Shown: piece after piece, positions 49,672 through 62,560 of the stretch
Position numbering within the stretch: the stretch's first letter is position 1
How the letters are laid out: the number at the start of each line of letters is the position of its first letter
NCBI GenBank assembly: GCA_034190875.2
Contig: CM067343.1
Location: 15,345,941 to 15,409,940 of the forward strand
Direction of reading: 5' to 3'
DNA length: 64,000 bases
From: Urechis unicinctus
Taxonomy: Eukaryota; Annelida; Polychaeta; Xenopneusta; Urechidae
The notes under the pieces: generated by a model
Database searches by the model: none
Told to the model about the DNA's origin: nothing
What the model saw: the letters and a program-made list of their open reading frames with translations, nothing else
Translations under genes and position numbers: made by a program

Positions 49672-51027
49672 CATTCATAATTCATATTTGTCACGTTATT
49701 TGTCCAACATAGCTCACAAAGCTTATTGCTGTAGTCTTTGTGGACGCTTATGTATGGTTTTGCCTCTTCGACAATATGTCACTTATTTGATCCATTGTGG
49801 GGAAAAAGAAGGGAGAATCATTGGAGGCTTATCCAATATGCATGTAGGGTTCTCACCAAAGTTTCGGCGCCACGGATGTATACATCAACTCCATGTATGA
49901 TGCATACATTAATATAACAATAAAACAACTCATTTACATTATTGGCTGTCGATGTTGGACAAATTAGCAATAATACCTAGCTCAATACATATGCTGTCAT
50001 ATGTACGGTGACCCCCTACAACCCCCCCTCCCCGCCCCCCACCTCCCCCAGCTACCACCACCACACTACGGGCATTCGATCAGTCTTCCGGATGTTGCAT
50101 GGTATTGCTGTAATGTCAGAAATACATCGATGATGCATTATACAAATGCAGATAATGTTATCACCGAGCCACCTGAAACAGGTAGAGTGCAATCTAAGCA
50201 GACTACCACCTCAGGTATCTGGTGCAGATGGGCATTCACTCTTGCCTAGATTATAGAAGAGCCGTAATCATGATGTTACCTATCAATCATTACTGTGTTA
50301 AGTGCTACTCAATCACTATGAGCCTCTCCTAACAGCGCTATTGCGCACGGCGCTGCTTCATCTGTTATAAACAGTGACATGATAACGCACTGATGGGCTT
50401 CTCTGATGATTCAGGCTGTATCGCGTGGAATAAAACCATCGATGTGTACGCTGTCCAGTTGATTTCATTCCACCCAAATGCTTACGAGATAGTATCGCTT
50501 AGGAGACTAACCCCGGCACTTATTGTGAAGGATTACAGTTTCAATTTACATTCATCCAACGAGTTGCTGTCGAGGAGGCTAGGTGTTGTTTCTTTCTTAT
50601 ATGCGCCTAGCGGTATTATAAGGCACTAATGTGTTACTCTGTACTTGCAAGAGGTATGATACTAGCTTGTGCTCTTTAGATGTATTTGTTTCTATGCAAT
50701 TCTCCATTGCCACCTATGTGGTAAAGTAATTGATCGCAGCACATCCGTGCGCCCTCCTTACTTCACGCGATATCAATGTTGCGCGTGTATTTCTTGTTGC
50801 TAAGGTCTCGTTGTCCAGACTGTAACAGTTGTTCAGCAGTGTAACAACTTGGAATATCATTATGGCACATTATATCATGCCAGGTTTCGTGTCTGCTTAA
50901 TCAGCTGTAAGACAAGAGTCAATGTAATGATCTCTTTCAGCTGGATATCAAATCGTAATCAAAGATAATCTGGCAACGATAATGGTGATCCGGAAATGAC
51001 GTGTGTGTTATCAACCTGTTTGGCATC
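49672..51027. repeat. Anonymous modules with C-rich tract
   Basis: 49,680-50,610 matches 27,780-28,700, including gaaaaagaagggaga and the C-rich tract at 50,011-50,057. 50,610-51,000 matches 24,380-24,880. No gene is seen; frames at 49,688-50,629 are short and lie in these modules. Confidence 0.6.
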
Positions 51028-51545
51028 CATTCACCACACCACATCATTGACAATGACTCATCTTACAATACCATTTACATAGCCGCAACAAACCATATTA
51101 TTGGCTCAGCCGCATCGTACCATATTATTGAAATAGCCTCAAAATATCACATCATTGACATAGTCTCACCATGCCACATCATTGATATAGACTCAACTAA
51201 CAATATCATTGCCATAGCTGCAACATACCATATCATGGTTTTACTTATTACATAACAAACAGGATGTCACATATCGAACACGGTGTCACATAACACTTCC
51301 TGTACAGGGCTTCACCATAGCATATCATGGTCAGGGCTTCATTATAACACATCAGTGACAGGGCTTCATTGTAGTACACCAGGGACATCGTGTCACCAGA
51401 ACACCAGCAGGACAGGACTGAGCCATGTCAATTTATGCACACTGTATCACCATACCGTACTACGGCGAAGCTTTACTGTACTACATTACGACTATGGATT
51501 CAACTTGTCACATCACGGATATAACCCGTTTGTTTTTAGGTCAGT
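51028..51545. repeat. 27-bp minisatellite array M4
   Basis: The array again shows the change from cattgacatagtctcaccat-type units to the acagggcttcaccatagcat type. The + frame at 51,001-51,255 reads a nine-residue repeat (YHIIDI-containing), which is a product of the 27-base period and not a protein. Confidence 0.88.
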
Positions 51546-51589
51546 CTTCATGTGACAGTGGTATGTACAATTAAAACATCCTTAACAGA

Positions 51590-52430
51590 TGACTATGAGT
51601 TTAGAGCCTATCACATTCAATAGACGCAATATGCCTAGTTTCTCTGACGTTTACTCGCGTACAAGCAATTCCACCGCCAAATCTCCATGCCTCGATCGTG
51701 AAGGTCGCCGAGTCACAAATCATACAGTACAGGGCACCAAAGCGGCCTGTCATCCTAAGCAGGTGTTATATGTAATTTTGGGATGACCACTGCATGTCCG
51801 GGCTAGTTATATAGCCCTCTTAGTCCTGACTAACTTCGCCTCGCCATGCCATATTCATGTCCTCTCCATTCTTGTTGTTAGAATAAGCGTCAGCGAAGTA
51901 TATTCATAAGTAACACGTCGGCGGGTGAAATCGCCTGCTGTCAATTGCCTTGCTCCTTGACTACAGTCGATAGGTCCAGTACCCATTTGTCATCATCTTC
52001 TCGCGTCTAACGCAGCTAATATCACCATGATATATCGCATATGCTAATGAATCTCATCTGTTAGGTTGTTCCTCAATTAGCTTACGAAGCTAATGAAGGT
52101 CGGTGTCGCTGCAATATGCACAATGACATTCCGCCCCCCCTCTCTGCGTTGCTAGTTATAATTACCACTATGTAAGCACAATTATTGAAAATGACTTGGA
52201 TCGTTAAGGAGGCTAGCATACCTTTTTCCATATTTTGGTCTCTCTTTGTCTACATTTTTGTTTCTGGTTCGCAATTGTATCACACATCCCCCTAGCAACA
52301 GTGCGCATACATGCAGGTACGGTAATGTATGACATCGAGATGCACGTCAAATGGAACAAATAAAACCATTCTAAACCCCGGACTAGCAGCTGTTTAAACA
52401 ACTTATTTATGTTTCATGGCACAGAACGCT
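51590..52430. repeat. Anonymous module R1 after minisatellite M4
   Basis: Matches 25,510-26,180 (gacatcatacagtac-like, tcgccatgccatattcatgt, tatcaccatgatatatcgca). 52,260-52,430 is related to 61,970-62,110. No gene is seen. Confidence 0.6.
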
Positions 52431-52954
52431 TCATCCCATCAGCAGCAGCTCTTGATTCCAATGCAAACGTGGTTTCTTGTTATCACATATTGGATGCATG
52501 ATCTTTTTTTCGTAGCAGACGTGATAATGTCCAATCCTCAGTACTGGTGTTGTCACACCTGTTTTGTCCTAAGACAATGTTTCGATTTTGTTGACTGCCA
52601 CTACATTGTTACATTAATAATTCATATTTGCCTCTTTATTTGTCAAATATAGCTAAAATAGCAAATTGAGAGAGTCTTTATGGACCCTCTCGTGTCATTG
52701 TGTTGACACTTGCATTGATCCGTTGTGTTGAACAAAGTAGGGAGAATAGTTTTAGGTAGAAACAAAACTTATCCACAATGCAAGTCATGTAAACACCAAG
52801 TGTTATGTGCGCCACGAATGGATGCATCTACTCCAGACAGGAGGCATGAATTAACACGACATGAATAACACAACTCATTGACATTTTTGGCAGTCAATGT
52901 TCATCAAACTTACATTAGTACCTAGCTCAAATCATATGCTGCTATAGGTAAGAA
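52431..52954. repeat. Anonymous module interrupted by retroelement fossil
   Basis: A copy of the 27,600-28,140 module (cagcagcagctcttgattcc, then cgaatggatgcatctactcc, then gctgctataggta). It stops at about 52,953, where the retroelement fossil begins. Confidence 0.55.
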
Positions 52955-55345
52955 AAAGGACTCGCTTCAATCATCACCCAGATTTCTCTTTTTTGTTTAT
53001 TCGCTATATTATTGGCACCACGGCTTCGCATCACCTGTTTTCTACCACTGAGTGATCACACTAAACAGAGGGATTCTAAATGCACTTTGGCGTTCGTTAC
53101 GACTTCAGCATCGACTTCAACCCCAGTCACTTCTACCATGACGTTCGCTGCCAGCAGAATAGGTACAGTTATCACGAATCCTTCGAGCTTCACTGACTAC
53201 TAATTCATCCAGGACAATCAAAACGAGCTACCGCTGCAGGGCGAAATAGAGCAATTGAGACGCCAGGAGAAACAAAATCAAACTCCGAGTTCTTCAGTCA
53301 CATCTTGAGTCCTGTCCACAAAGGGTTGAAGGGTTGTCAAAATGGAAAGAAAGCTCGAATAAACTTTCCCTGCGACGCGAAACTGGGTCGCCTCATCGCA
53401 TCAATCCAGCTTTTCTTTATCTGGCTTACCTCATTGAGTTAGTAAGATTTGCTTACCATGCCGGTGTTTGTGCTAGGTCAAATTAGAATTGCTACTTCTT
53501 GTGCCATTTTATCCGAGTTTGCCAGTCACCTATAATAATGGCGTCCACGTATCTGTGGTCTGCGGTGTTCATTGTACGTTATTACTGTTAAGGAAATGAG
53601 GGAGTGGAATCAACGGCAATTGTCCCAGTTTCTCGACTCGCTCAAGAACGAAATACTCAAGCCTTCACAGCTTCTCTCGTTCCGGAGCTTTTATACAGCT
53701 ACAATCAGTACTCAGATTTGCATCCAGTGCAATTTAGTCAGTAACGGACGCTTCGTAGGTCAGAGGTGTAAATACAAACATACCTGTTAGGAATGTGCTA
53801 AAGTCTGACTTGACGAGAGAGAAGACCTGCTACCGGAAATCTCACGGCAAGGTCCTTCTTGCTCTGAGAGATTCACCTGCCTTACATTCTATTCTCCCTG
53901 TCTGTGCTTCATCTGAAACGCCGCGACCACCGACCCGATCCTTCATTTACACAGAGGCAATACTTGCTTGTCACTACGCAATATTTTCTTGCTGCAATCT
54001 TTATTACGCACAAACCATGATACCATCGCCTCCCAGCCGTTACATAGACAATTGGTTCCTCCTTCTACATCACTCAAACAACAGCGACTTAAATTTTGGC
54101 AAATTACTCCAATGCGGCTCTCCCATCAATTGCGTTCGCTCAAAGCCTCTATGTTTGCCATACACAAACCATCAATCCACCCTCAAATTCGCACATTGAC
54201 CCCTTATATTGTGACAAAGATCGAAAAGGGGTCAATTGTAGGTCATTTTCCCAAGAATCTATTACCTTAGCCCCTAACCGTTTCACATTAATGTGTGTGG
54301 AAAAGAAGTGTTCGCCTGGTCATGTGCACTAATCTATGGGGTCCTTTATTGGAGCGTCAACGAAAAGTAATAACAGTGAATAACGAGGCCGTATCACACG
54401 CTTAAAACTCAGGTCGTTCCAGGTCACCTTTTATACAGTGTTTACTTCGAGACTTGCGGTTTGTAGAAAGCAGCACGCATTTGCTCTATTCGTACCCTTG
54501 AATCTCAGGAATACATAATAAACTGGTCGACTATTTAGCAGGTGGCACCATCCACTTAAGGTCAACGCACACGAGTTTGATGCTACCATGGGTTTGTTCA
54601 GGGTTATATTCGATCGCATTTAATCAGTTATTGACCATCGTTATCTGCATTTCGTTTTCAGGCGTCCCCCTGGTTTACCTCAGCATGACCGCGACGTGGC
54701 CTTGATTATAAACAGCGCCATGGCTTTAGCAAACAGCATATCAGTGGCAAATTTGCATCAGGTTTTTCGGCCTGACCCCTATTCCGACTACCTGTACAAT
54801 CATCTGTCGTTACATTGCTTACTTTTGCAAATCACTCAACTTATACATATCAATCACGAACTATGATCTCGTCTTAGCGTGCTTCATGCACATAAAACTC
54901 TGACCTTTATCTGTATATCACAGTTCGACATAAGGCTAATGCTACAATCAAACCTCAGATGCTTGCCTTCGTGCATAACACCTTCTGCGCCTCGCCAGAA
55001 GACGCGACTGTATTAACAGCCATTCTCTTCGCTTTCTTCGGCTTCTTGAGAAAAGGAAATGTGGTCCCTTCCTCGACCCTCGCTAACATTTGTCGCTTGA
55101 AAATATATGTTTACTGATGCTGGAATAAAACTTCTTTTACATCACACAAAGACTGTTCAAGCACATGACCCTCATAACGTTCAAAGCTTCCATCCCTCAC
55201 ATCCTCGACCCTGTGGGCGCATACGACCATATGGTCCGTTTGGTTCCTGCTCCAGCATAGTCTCCAGCCTTTGTTTACCCCGCCACCGCCTAATCACACT
55301 CCGCCATGACACATTTGTCTACCGTCTTATAGTGTCTATGAAATA
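52955..55345 (+). mobile_element. Fossil tyrosine-recombinase (DIRS-like) retroelement, longest copy
   Basis: Parts in order are as follows. A gag-like region at about 52,960-53,590 is Ser/Thr-rich, with a Glu/Gln-rich stretch containing GEIEQLRRQE. A Cys/His zinc-finger-like segment at about 53,718-53,790 contains RCKYKHTC. A region at 54,190-54,870 is shared with 15,785-16,200 and may include the beginning of a reverse-transcriptase region (tentative). A tyrosine-recombinase region at about 54,985-55,340 is recognised by FGFLRKGNVVPSS and HHTKTVQAHD, matching the first half of the catalytic domain. The order gag-like, zinc finger, recombinase is that of DIRS/Ngaro-type elements. The copy is clearly broken with many interruptions, has no recognisable terminal repeats, and is old. 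Recombinase-only (Crypton-like) ancestry is the main alternative. Confidence 0.55.
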
Positions 55346-56600
55346 ATTTTTTGGGGGGCATTTTTGATTAATTTGCATCTTATCAATTTGAGTTGTTGGA
55401 TTTCGAACCAGACACCAGAACATAACGTAAATTGAATTATAAAGTCAAATCTTTTGGCACCCCCGACACCTTCAAAATTTCTGCACGGCATCACTCGGGT
55501 TTCTTGTCAATGACAGGTCTGCAGTATTCACCGTAAATAATGGCGAATATTAAAGTTCGGGAGAGCGATGTATTTTGCGTTAGAGTTTTGAGTGGAATAG
55601 TTTTAAATGCTGGAGCATTCCAATCCATATATTGCAGCTGGTATTGTGTCGCACAGATTCAAACCATATCTGTCCGAAAACAGCGCTATCGAATCTGACA
55701 GTGACAGGACCGATTCTCGTGTTTTGAGAAGCGATAATCACAAAATTGATTAATGAGTCCAATAGCAATTGTAATCACGTAACGTACTTATCTTTTGATT
55801 TTTGGCAATTCTCATCGATCTATCAACATAAAGCACCTTTATGCTACCACGTTTAATCGTACTTTCTCTCAAATCCGCGCTGTAGAAGGTCGTGTCCCTG
55901 GATGTACTATTACAATGGTTGGTTGCATGGTACTCAAATCAGATGTGTGTGCAAGATGGGGCAGAACTATGTCTGGCTGATTGGGTGTTTTTAGTATATG
56001 CTATGTCCTGAAATAATTCATTATTATATTGTTACTCACAATAAACATGAATACGTTTCAGTACTACGTAATAAAATCATACGTCTGCACAGCGCACCCC
56101 ATCAATCGAGGTGGAGGTTCGGGTGACAAATCATATATTATTCAATCGGGAAATCATGAGCATGTATTTAAATCAACTTCTTATATTCCGCTGCAAATAT
56201 GTCCACGCTAATGACAAAACCAATATGATTCAGATTAATCTTTTAACATCAATTATGGGTAGACTAGACGTCCGACTTAAAAAGGGATAAATTCAGCCCT
56301 ACAAAACGTCGAAGTATGTATGTATTTAACCGTCCGATCGGGGCTAGGCCTGGGATAAATACTGATATGTGCGACTTCGTTCAAACGTTCAAACAAAATA
56401 TTGTAGTTAATAAATCGTCACACATATTGATAAAAAGGTGTCAATAGTAATTGGCTTTGTTTTTATGTATTGGCTCTATAAAAAGGCCGTTGAATTTTAG
56501 AAATACAGCGGTATTTTTGAGTATATACCATCGCCAATCGACCTTTTACCATTGAGCAAAGCGCGTTTGTTTACATTTTAGCTTCCACAAAACGAGGTGG
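55346..56600. other. Island without relatives in the window
   Basis: About 1.25 kb that does not belong to any duplicated module. It starts with a ttttttggggggcattttt stretch. Open frames do not exceed 62 codons, and no domain is recognisable. It could be the remaining 3' part of the retroelement fossil, a separate insertion, or host sequence. Confidence 0.4.
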
Positions 56601-56648
56601 CGCACTGGTCGCGAGCTTCACAACGGAAATGTCCGAGTCGGGTATCTT
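56600..56648 (+). other. Possible tRNA-like (SINE head) remnant
   Basis: A tggcgcactgg stretch resembles an RNA polymerase III A box and is followed about 30 bases later by tgtccgagtcg, which resembles a B box with some mismatches. No cloverleaf can be folded convincingly, and receptor 5' flank begins right after it, so at most a truncated remnant is present. Confidence 0.2.
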
Positions 56649-56984
56649 ATTATAGCAAGATCTTTGATGAAAGCAAAAAAGCAACTGATGTAGCAAATGA
56701 CACTGTTCTATTGATCTCAAGATTTGGGTTTGGACTGATCGTCTGATGGAACAAGAGCGTGAGCAGATACTGCCCGAACATTCATCTCGAACTCGACTAC
56801 ATTACTGTCAAAGACAATTGGGTCCCAATGCTAATATCTAAACAGGTTTTGTTTTATCGACAACCTATTTGGATAAAAAATCATCAATCTATCTGCTGCT
56901 GGTTAAGCGAGAAGTTCTTGGCTGTCTGAAGCATGTGTATTATAAGGAACAGTACTGCACCACTCTTAAACCCCACAATTCTTC
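56649..56984. repeat. Receptor 5' flank module
   Basis: Carries gcaactgatgtagcaa, ttctattgatctcaagattt and ctgatggaacaagagcgtga, as upstream of other receptor copies. Receptor N-terminus to TM7 does not follow; the sequence skips to the receptor 3' end. Confidence 0.65.
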
Positions 56985-57215
56985 CCAAAAATGAAACTTT
57001 TCTCACCTTCACCGACAACCACATAGTGCAAAGGACATGCTCATCTGGCAACTATTGAAGAAAAAGGAATTAGTTCGTGGTATACGTATGTCAGCAAATA
57101 GCGCACCAATTCAGGTGAGTGAGTATTCATGGCGAAAAGCCTGCGCCGAAGACGACACCAGCTTCACCCATCCACCCACACCGTAGAGTAAGCTCAGTCC
57201 ATCAACTGTTCGCTT
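56985..57215 (+). pseudogene. Receptor C-terminal relic (P7)
   Basis: Corresponds to 34,090-34,290 of copy P5: aaaggacatgctcatctggc, then aaggaattagttcgtggta, then a tcaggtgagtgagtattcat stretch. Similar ends lie at 7,110-7,210 and 12,430-12,520. Transmembrane regions are missing. The caggtgagt word matches a splice-donor consensus, in the same place in the copies at 7.1 and 12.4 kb. Confidence 0.5.
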
Positions 57216-58780
57216 CTAGAAAGCTACAAAAAGACAATTGACTTCCAGCAAGAGTATAACTCTACTTGTATACATAGGGGCCTATAATCTGACTCGCAAG
57301 TATTGCCTAGGAGAAGACCACAGTATGGGTAATATGAAAAACTTATAGCAGAACTGATAGCAGAAGATGGTAGCTGCTTCAAGAATTTCATGTACGATAT
57401 CGCCGATTTAGTGCCCATAGGCCCCTATAGGCTACACAGAAGCCCTGGAGGCAGCACAGCAGCTGCTGAGAGATGTCGGATCCTCCACGAATAATCCAGG
57501 TCTAAACACAGTAGTCCACCCCCCACCCCCTTTCACCGGAGGCCCCCGTTAGCCGCCCGAAAAGCCCAGCCACAACATGGACACACGATGGAGTAAACTA
57601 CCAGTAAGTGAAGTCTTATATTTGCATTTAATTGGCTTTAACATGGTTGCATCGAACCGCTGTTCTATCGGGCCACTAGAAATGTACTTTAATGTGCAGT
57701 CGAACTGTGCCCTATTCTGTATACTATTGTGATGTAATATATTTGGTGTTATTGCTGTGGTGAGATGTTAATTGAGGATGACAGCTATTAAAAATCATCG
57801 TGTGTATGAGTGACTGGCGTTTTTCGGGATGTAGTCCCCAGAGAACGTTTAAATAATGGTCCAGCGAAAATGACCTTTTGTACTTTCATGATGTTATATC
57901 ATAATTGTGATCGGAGTGATGACCTCTACAAGTAAATTACACCGTTATAAGTGGATCGAAAAATGGAACTATTAGCCCGATTTTCTTACCATAGTCAAGC
58001 CGCATGAGATTAAATACACATCCGATCAACACTGTCTCTACATCTTTGGGGAAGGAGGATTATCAGTAACAATTACTTTAAATAAGCAGATGCCGATGGA
58101 ATCTGTGTTTGCAACCTGACAGATTCCGTCTTTCTGGTATCAGAATATTACTGGCCTCATCGCTACTGTTGGCTGGTTGAAAGATGAAAGACGAGCATTA
58201 TATAGCATGGTAATTGATAAAATACGACATATCTTGGCAAAACATCCTGGTAAAATAACGCGCAGAAGCAATCCCAATGTCTAGATACAGCTGATTCAGA
58301 AACTAATGCTACATTTAACAATGTCACATCTGCTAATGGATGCTGCGTTTACTGCTTAAATGTGAATAGGCAGTTGATGGTGGGCGTTGTTGTCACTTTT
58401 TCGTTGTCTATGTGTGCCATCAAGTGTTGAATGGCGACAGGAAAGCGCATATGAGCTTACATCCTCTTCATGGGAGGTAAATACCATCGCTGTACAGCAT
58501 GGTTTGTGTTATAGCTTCTCTTATTAACTATGTTATCTGAATATGTCTTCAGACTTCTCAATAACAGGAATGTTTCACGTTCAGGCAATAATGCTCCTTA
58601 AATATTACAGCTTCGCCTTTTAAAAAAATGTATGGACAAGGGTTGCTCAGTATTTGGCTAAAGTATATCAACTGCATGTTTATATTTCCGTTTTTCTTCA
58701 GGATAATCGCGCATAGGTGTAGTAATGTGCATACAGAGTAACATTATACCTGATTTCATAATCACATAACCCAATTAAGC
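57216..58780. repeat. Receptor 3' flank and R5 modules
   Basis: 57,590-57,930 is 3' flank (taaactaccagtaagtgaag, gatgtagtccccagagaacg). 57,950-58,600 is R5 (gtctagatacagctgattca, gttgttgtcac). 57,216-57,590 has no clear relative and includes a C-rich stretch near 57,520-57,570. No gene is seen. Confidence 0.6.
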
Positions 58781-60200
58781 GTCCCGAGATCATTCAGCCA
58801 GCGTGGTTACCGTCGTGTTGATTTGCAGCTCATTTCTCGGACACATTGGTCACTGCCTCTTTAAATGTTGCAACAATGATGATTTTGACCCAGACTAATT
58901 ACCCCACATTGGACAGGTGGTTTTAATATATGTCATGTATGCTATAATCAGTTATTTCGGACAAGGAAAATATTACGCCAAAAGAATCATAGGGGATCGG
59001 CTTCTTTAAGACGAGACGCGGGAAATGTCGACTTACTTGGCTGTCTTTATAACAACTGCAAACGGATCGGACTAATTATTTGTCAAAAGCCAACAACACG
59101 TTCAGACCGACGTTAAACGGCATGAAAGGCCGCTGTAGTAGATTGTTGATGGCCAATTTCGGTAGATACTCTAATAATTACCATTGATACACTGACTGAC
59201 GGAAATTTAATTACCACAGCTTCATTATGTGTTATTGCTATTCGAACGGAGGACCACTCAATGCTATTGCAGACAATGGATCATGTTACTTGAAAGAGGG
59301 TGTGCTCGGCACATGTCAGCTTCAAGGCGTCACGTCAAAAGACTGATCCCTGCTTCTGAAGTCATACACAGAAGCAGATTGAGGATGTTGATCGCCTGGC
59401 ATTTATAGCTTCTATCACACGGGCTTATTCTTTACATATCATCGCATGAGCACGGGTGTGGGATTTTACGAGGAACTTTTCCAGATTTACCTTTGACATA
59501 ATTGCCTCTCGAAAATTAAAAGTCAAATTATAGAGCGTGATATCTCCTCTATTCTCTTTGCACGCTTGCGTTCCTTTTACTTATTTGGGCGATTACCAGC
59601 AGCTTTGAGCAGTGACACAGGGCGCCGTGTCACTGCTCATCGGCATGAATTGAAGAAAGTTTTATTTGCGAGATATAACAGACAGAGAGTATGAAGTTTC
59701 ATCATGAATCCTCTTATCACAGTATAAAACCGATGTTCTTTCTAGACGGAAATGCGCATACTGGGACGTGCGCGTCGCGTAATGCATTGGTTGAAACCAA
59801 GACACGATGGAAGTCAGAATGGGAATTGTCGTAAGTGTCGGGTTGGCATGGTTGATATATTATGACGTCTTTTGTTATCGTTATAACAACGGACTCTTAT
59901 GAATCATGAATAATGCTGCGATAGCCATACAAGAATATTGATTGATGACAGCGGATCGTCAATAAGGTACCCCGCCATAACAACATCATCACCGAAAAAA
60001 TTGCTGCTAACCTTGACATATTGTTTTCACATCCATTCCCTGTCAGGGAGTTGTACTGCGCTACAATAGCAATACACGTGAGATCAGTATTCCTCTCCCC
60101 GTCAATACTACTACTACAGGGCCACTTGGTATGGAATGGCCTGTTTGCAACTGAAAGCATATCTTTGTAGAGAAATGTGGGCTGTTACAACGAGTATACT
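58781..60200. repeat. Modules R6 and R7, further copies
   Basis: 58,781-59,520 is R6 (gccgctgtagtagattgttg, cggaggaccactcaatgc). 59,560-60,170 is R7 plus the following sequence (gacggaaatgcgcatactgg, gtaccccgccataacaacat). The frame open at 35,951-36,259 is interrupted in this copy. Confidence 0.6.
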
Positions 60201-62240
60201 TTCGGAATGTTATATTAAAAATGAGATCGGGGTGACGAATCTAAGAAGTAGAGGATAATGTGGTAAATGTTTTTTCGGACGATGTTGCTATGGCGTGTTC
60301 GAATCTTTTGGGCATATTGTCGTAAAAATGTAAACAAACGTGAATCGAAAAATGGAACTATTAACTCGCTTACCTGACAATAGCCATCCCCATCTGGATC
60401 CATCTATGATGGCATCTACGGGTGCTGCGTTGTCACTCTGCGCTCCTAGTTATACCTGATTAGTCGCTATTCTCTACCCGTGCGAGAAACATGATACACT
60501 CCGTCATTAAAACGATATTAGCTTAACTGCTTCAATGGAATTGCGGGGCGCTTATATGTTAATGCCCCAGATCAGCATGGTCACTTCTGAGATAAAACAT
60601 TATTATAATTGAAAGGTAATCACTGCGTTAAGTCCACCGATCAACTTAAGTCGTCGATAGTGGTTTTCACAAACTCAATCTCTAAGTAACACATTCCCCC
60701 CTGCGCCATTTGATGTAACCCGTTTGTCAGCAAAGACTTCCTCTCAATAGTTCGCAGCTGAATTTACTGGTATATAATATAACGACTGTTTAACACCTAG
60801 TGTCATTATGATCCGTTATGGAGAACATAACAGTGGGAAGCTTCGTATGCAGACACGGAACTTGTCGACAATGCAAACAGGTTCCCCGCTGAGTGTTAAG
60901 CGCGCCACAGATGGATGCATATACTCCATGTACGATGCATGAATAAATATGACAATATTAGCGCGTGGTTTTGTCTACTTGACAGAAATACAAAAGAAAT
61001 GAATAATACAATTACTGGCCCTCATAGTTACTTTCATGTTAATATGGTGGACATAAAATTCACATCTGCGATGACGCCACGTACCCTGTGCTTAGGGCGT
61101 GGTTCATCCATTGCATGGCTCATTAAGTAGCTTAGTTATAAGGGAATTAGTCAAGCATTTAATACGGGACCCCTGTCAAGGGTTCGGCGCGCCACGGATG
61201 GGGGCATGTTCCCTATCTACGATGCATAAATCAATACTACAACAATAAAAACACCTAATTCATGTTATTGCCTGTCAGTTTCAAGCATACTTACATTGCT
61301 GTCTAACTCTATAGCTATGATGCCATATATGCGGCGATCTGTATTTGTTGTATTATAGGTTATGAATTATATAAGCGACTTGCGAAAATAACTGATCACC
61401 GTACCATATCCTTTACATTGCCAAATGCTACTATATTACTGACATTGACTCGCCATTCCATATCATTGACAAAGACCATACAAATCATTTACTTAGTCCT
61501 GTTATTTGTAATTTGGGGTGACCATTGTATGTCCGAGCTGGTAATATAGCCCTCTTAGTCCTGACTAATTTCGCTCGCCATGACATATTGATGTCCTCTT
61601 CATCTTTATTGGGTAAGCAAGCGTCAGAGAAGTATATTCATAGGTAACGCATCTGCGGGTAAAAGCAGCTGATGTCAATTGCCTTGCTCCGTAACTACAA
61701 TCGATAGGTCCCGTATCCACTTATCATCATCTTCTAACGTCCAACATAGCATATATCACCATGATATATCGCGTATGCTAACGAATCTCATCCGTTGGGT
61801 CGTTTTTAAATTAGCTTTCTCCCTATGGTCGGTGTCACTACGATAAGCATCAATGGCTGGTCGCTGATAGCGTTTATCTCGCCTGCTAGCCTATGTATAA
61901 TGGCATGTCGCCCCTCTCTTTGTTGATAGTTATAATGACCACTGTGTGAGGAAAATTATTGAAAAAAATTTGTCTTCATCTTTGTATCGGGTTTGCAATT
62001 ATATCGCACATCACCTAAACCACGGAAAGCATTTTCTCATGTGAGGTAATGTATGTCCTCGAGACCTACTGCACATTGAACCAATAAAACCATTCTTAAC
62101 CTTCGACTGCATGCTACGTAATAACACTTTGATATGTTACTCTTATGCTGTAGAATGTATCGCGTGGCATAATATCATCGATGTGCACGCTGTCATTTAG
62201 ACTTCATTCCACATGCTTACGTGCGCTTACATTAAGAGTA
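60201..62240. repeat. Mosaic of anonymous modules
   Basis: 60,220-60,390 is receptor flank/R5. 60,630-60,990 matches 603-960 of copy A. 61,150-61,390 is the module with ggcgcgccacggatg. 61,500-62,100 is R1. The stretch 61,385-61,495 is a short piece of the 27-bp minisatellite (M5). No gene is seen. Confidence 0.55.
61385..61495. repeat. 27-bp minisatellite remnant M5
   Basis: Three to four degraded units with accgtaccatatcctttaca and ccatatcattgacaaagacc. It is followed by R1, as M1 and M4 are. Confidence 0.65.
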
Positions 62241-62560
62241 TCATCTATCCATTAGAGCCATCAATCTGCACAGCGCGGAGCAAGTGCTTATCACGATCGC
62301 CGCAGGAAGCTTGGTGACAACAGGAATTCATGTTGCTATTATATAATACAGTCGCATATTTAAGCATTATTTTTCCTGTTTGTTCCCATGACGCTTTATG
62401 TCTGAGCATTGACAATAGTCACCTGCTCCTGCAGAAGTACTTCAAGATAAATTTTTAAAGATGTTTCAGATATCGAACCACGAAAGCAACTTGAGTAGCA
62501 ATTGACAGTGTTCTAAATAGAACATACAGCATGTATGCGACAGAGCTCGGCTTTGCGATT
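62241..62560. repeat. Receptor 5' flank module
   Basis: Begins with the atccattagagccatcaatc landmark and runs through cctgctcctgcagaagtact to caattgacagtgttcta. It is followed directly by receptor sequence. Confidence 0.65.

Noticed and set aside
56600-56648. tRNA gene
   Set aside because: A-box and B-box-like words are present, but no acceptor stem or cloverleaf can be formed. Kept only as a weak SINE-head possibility.
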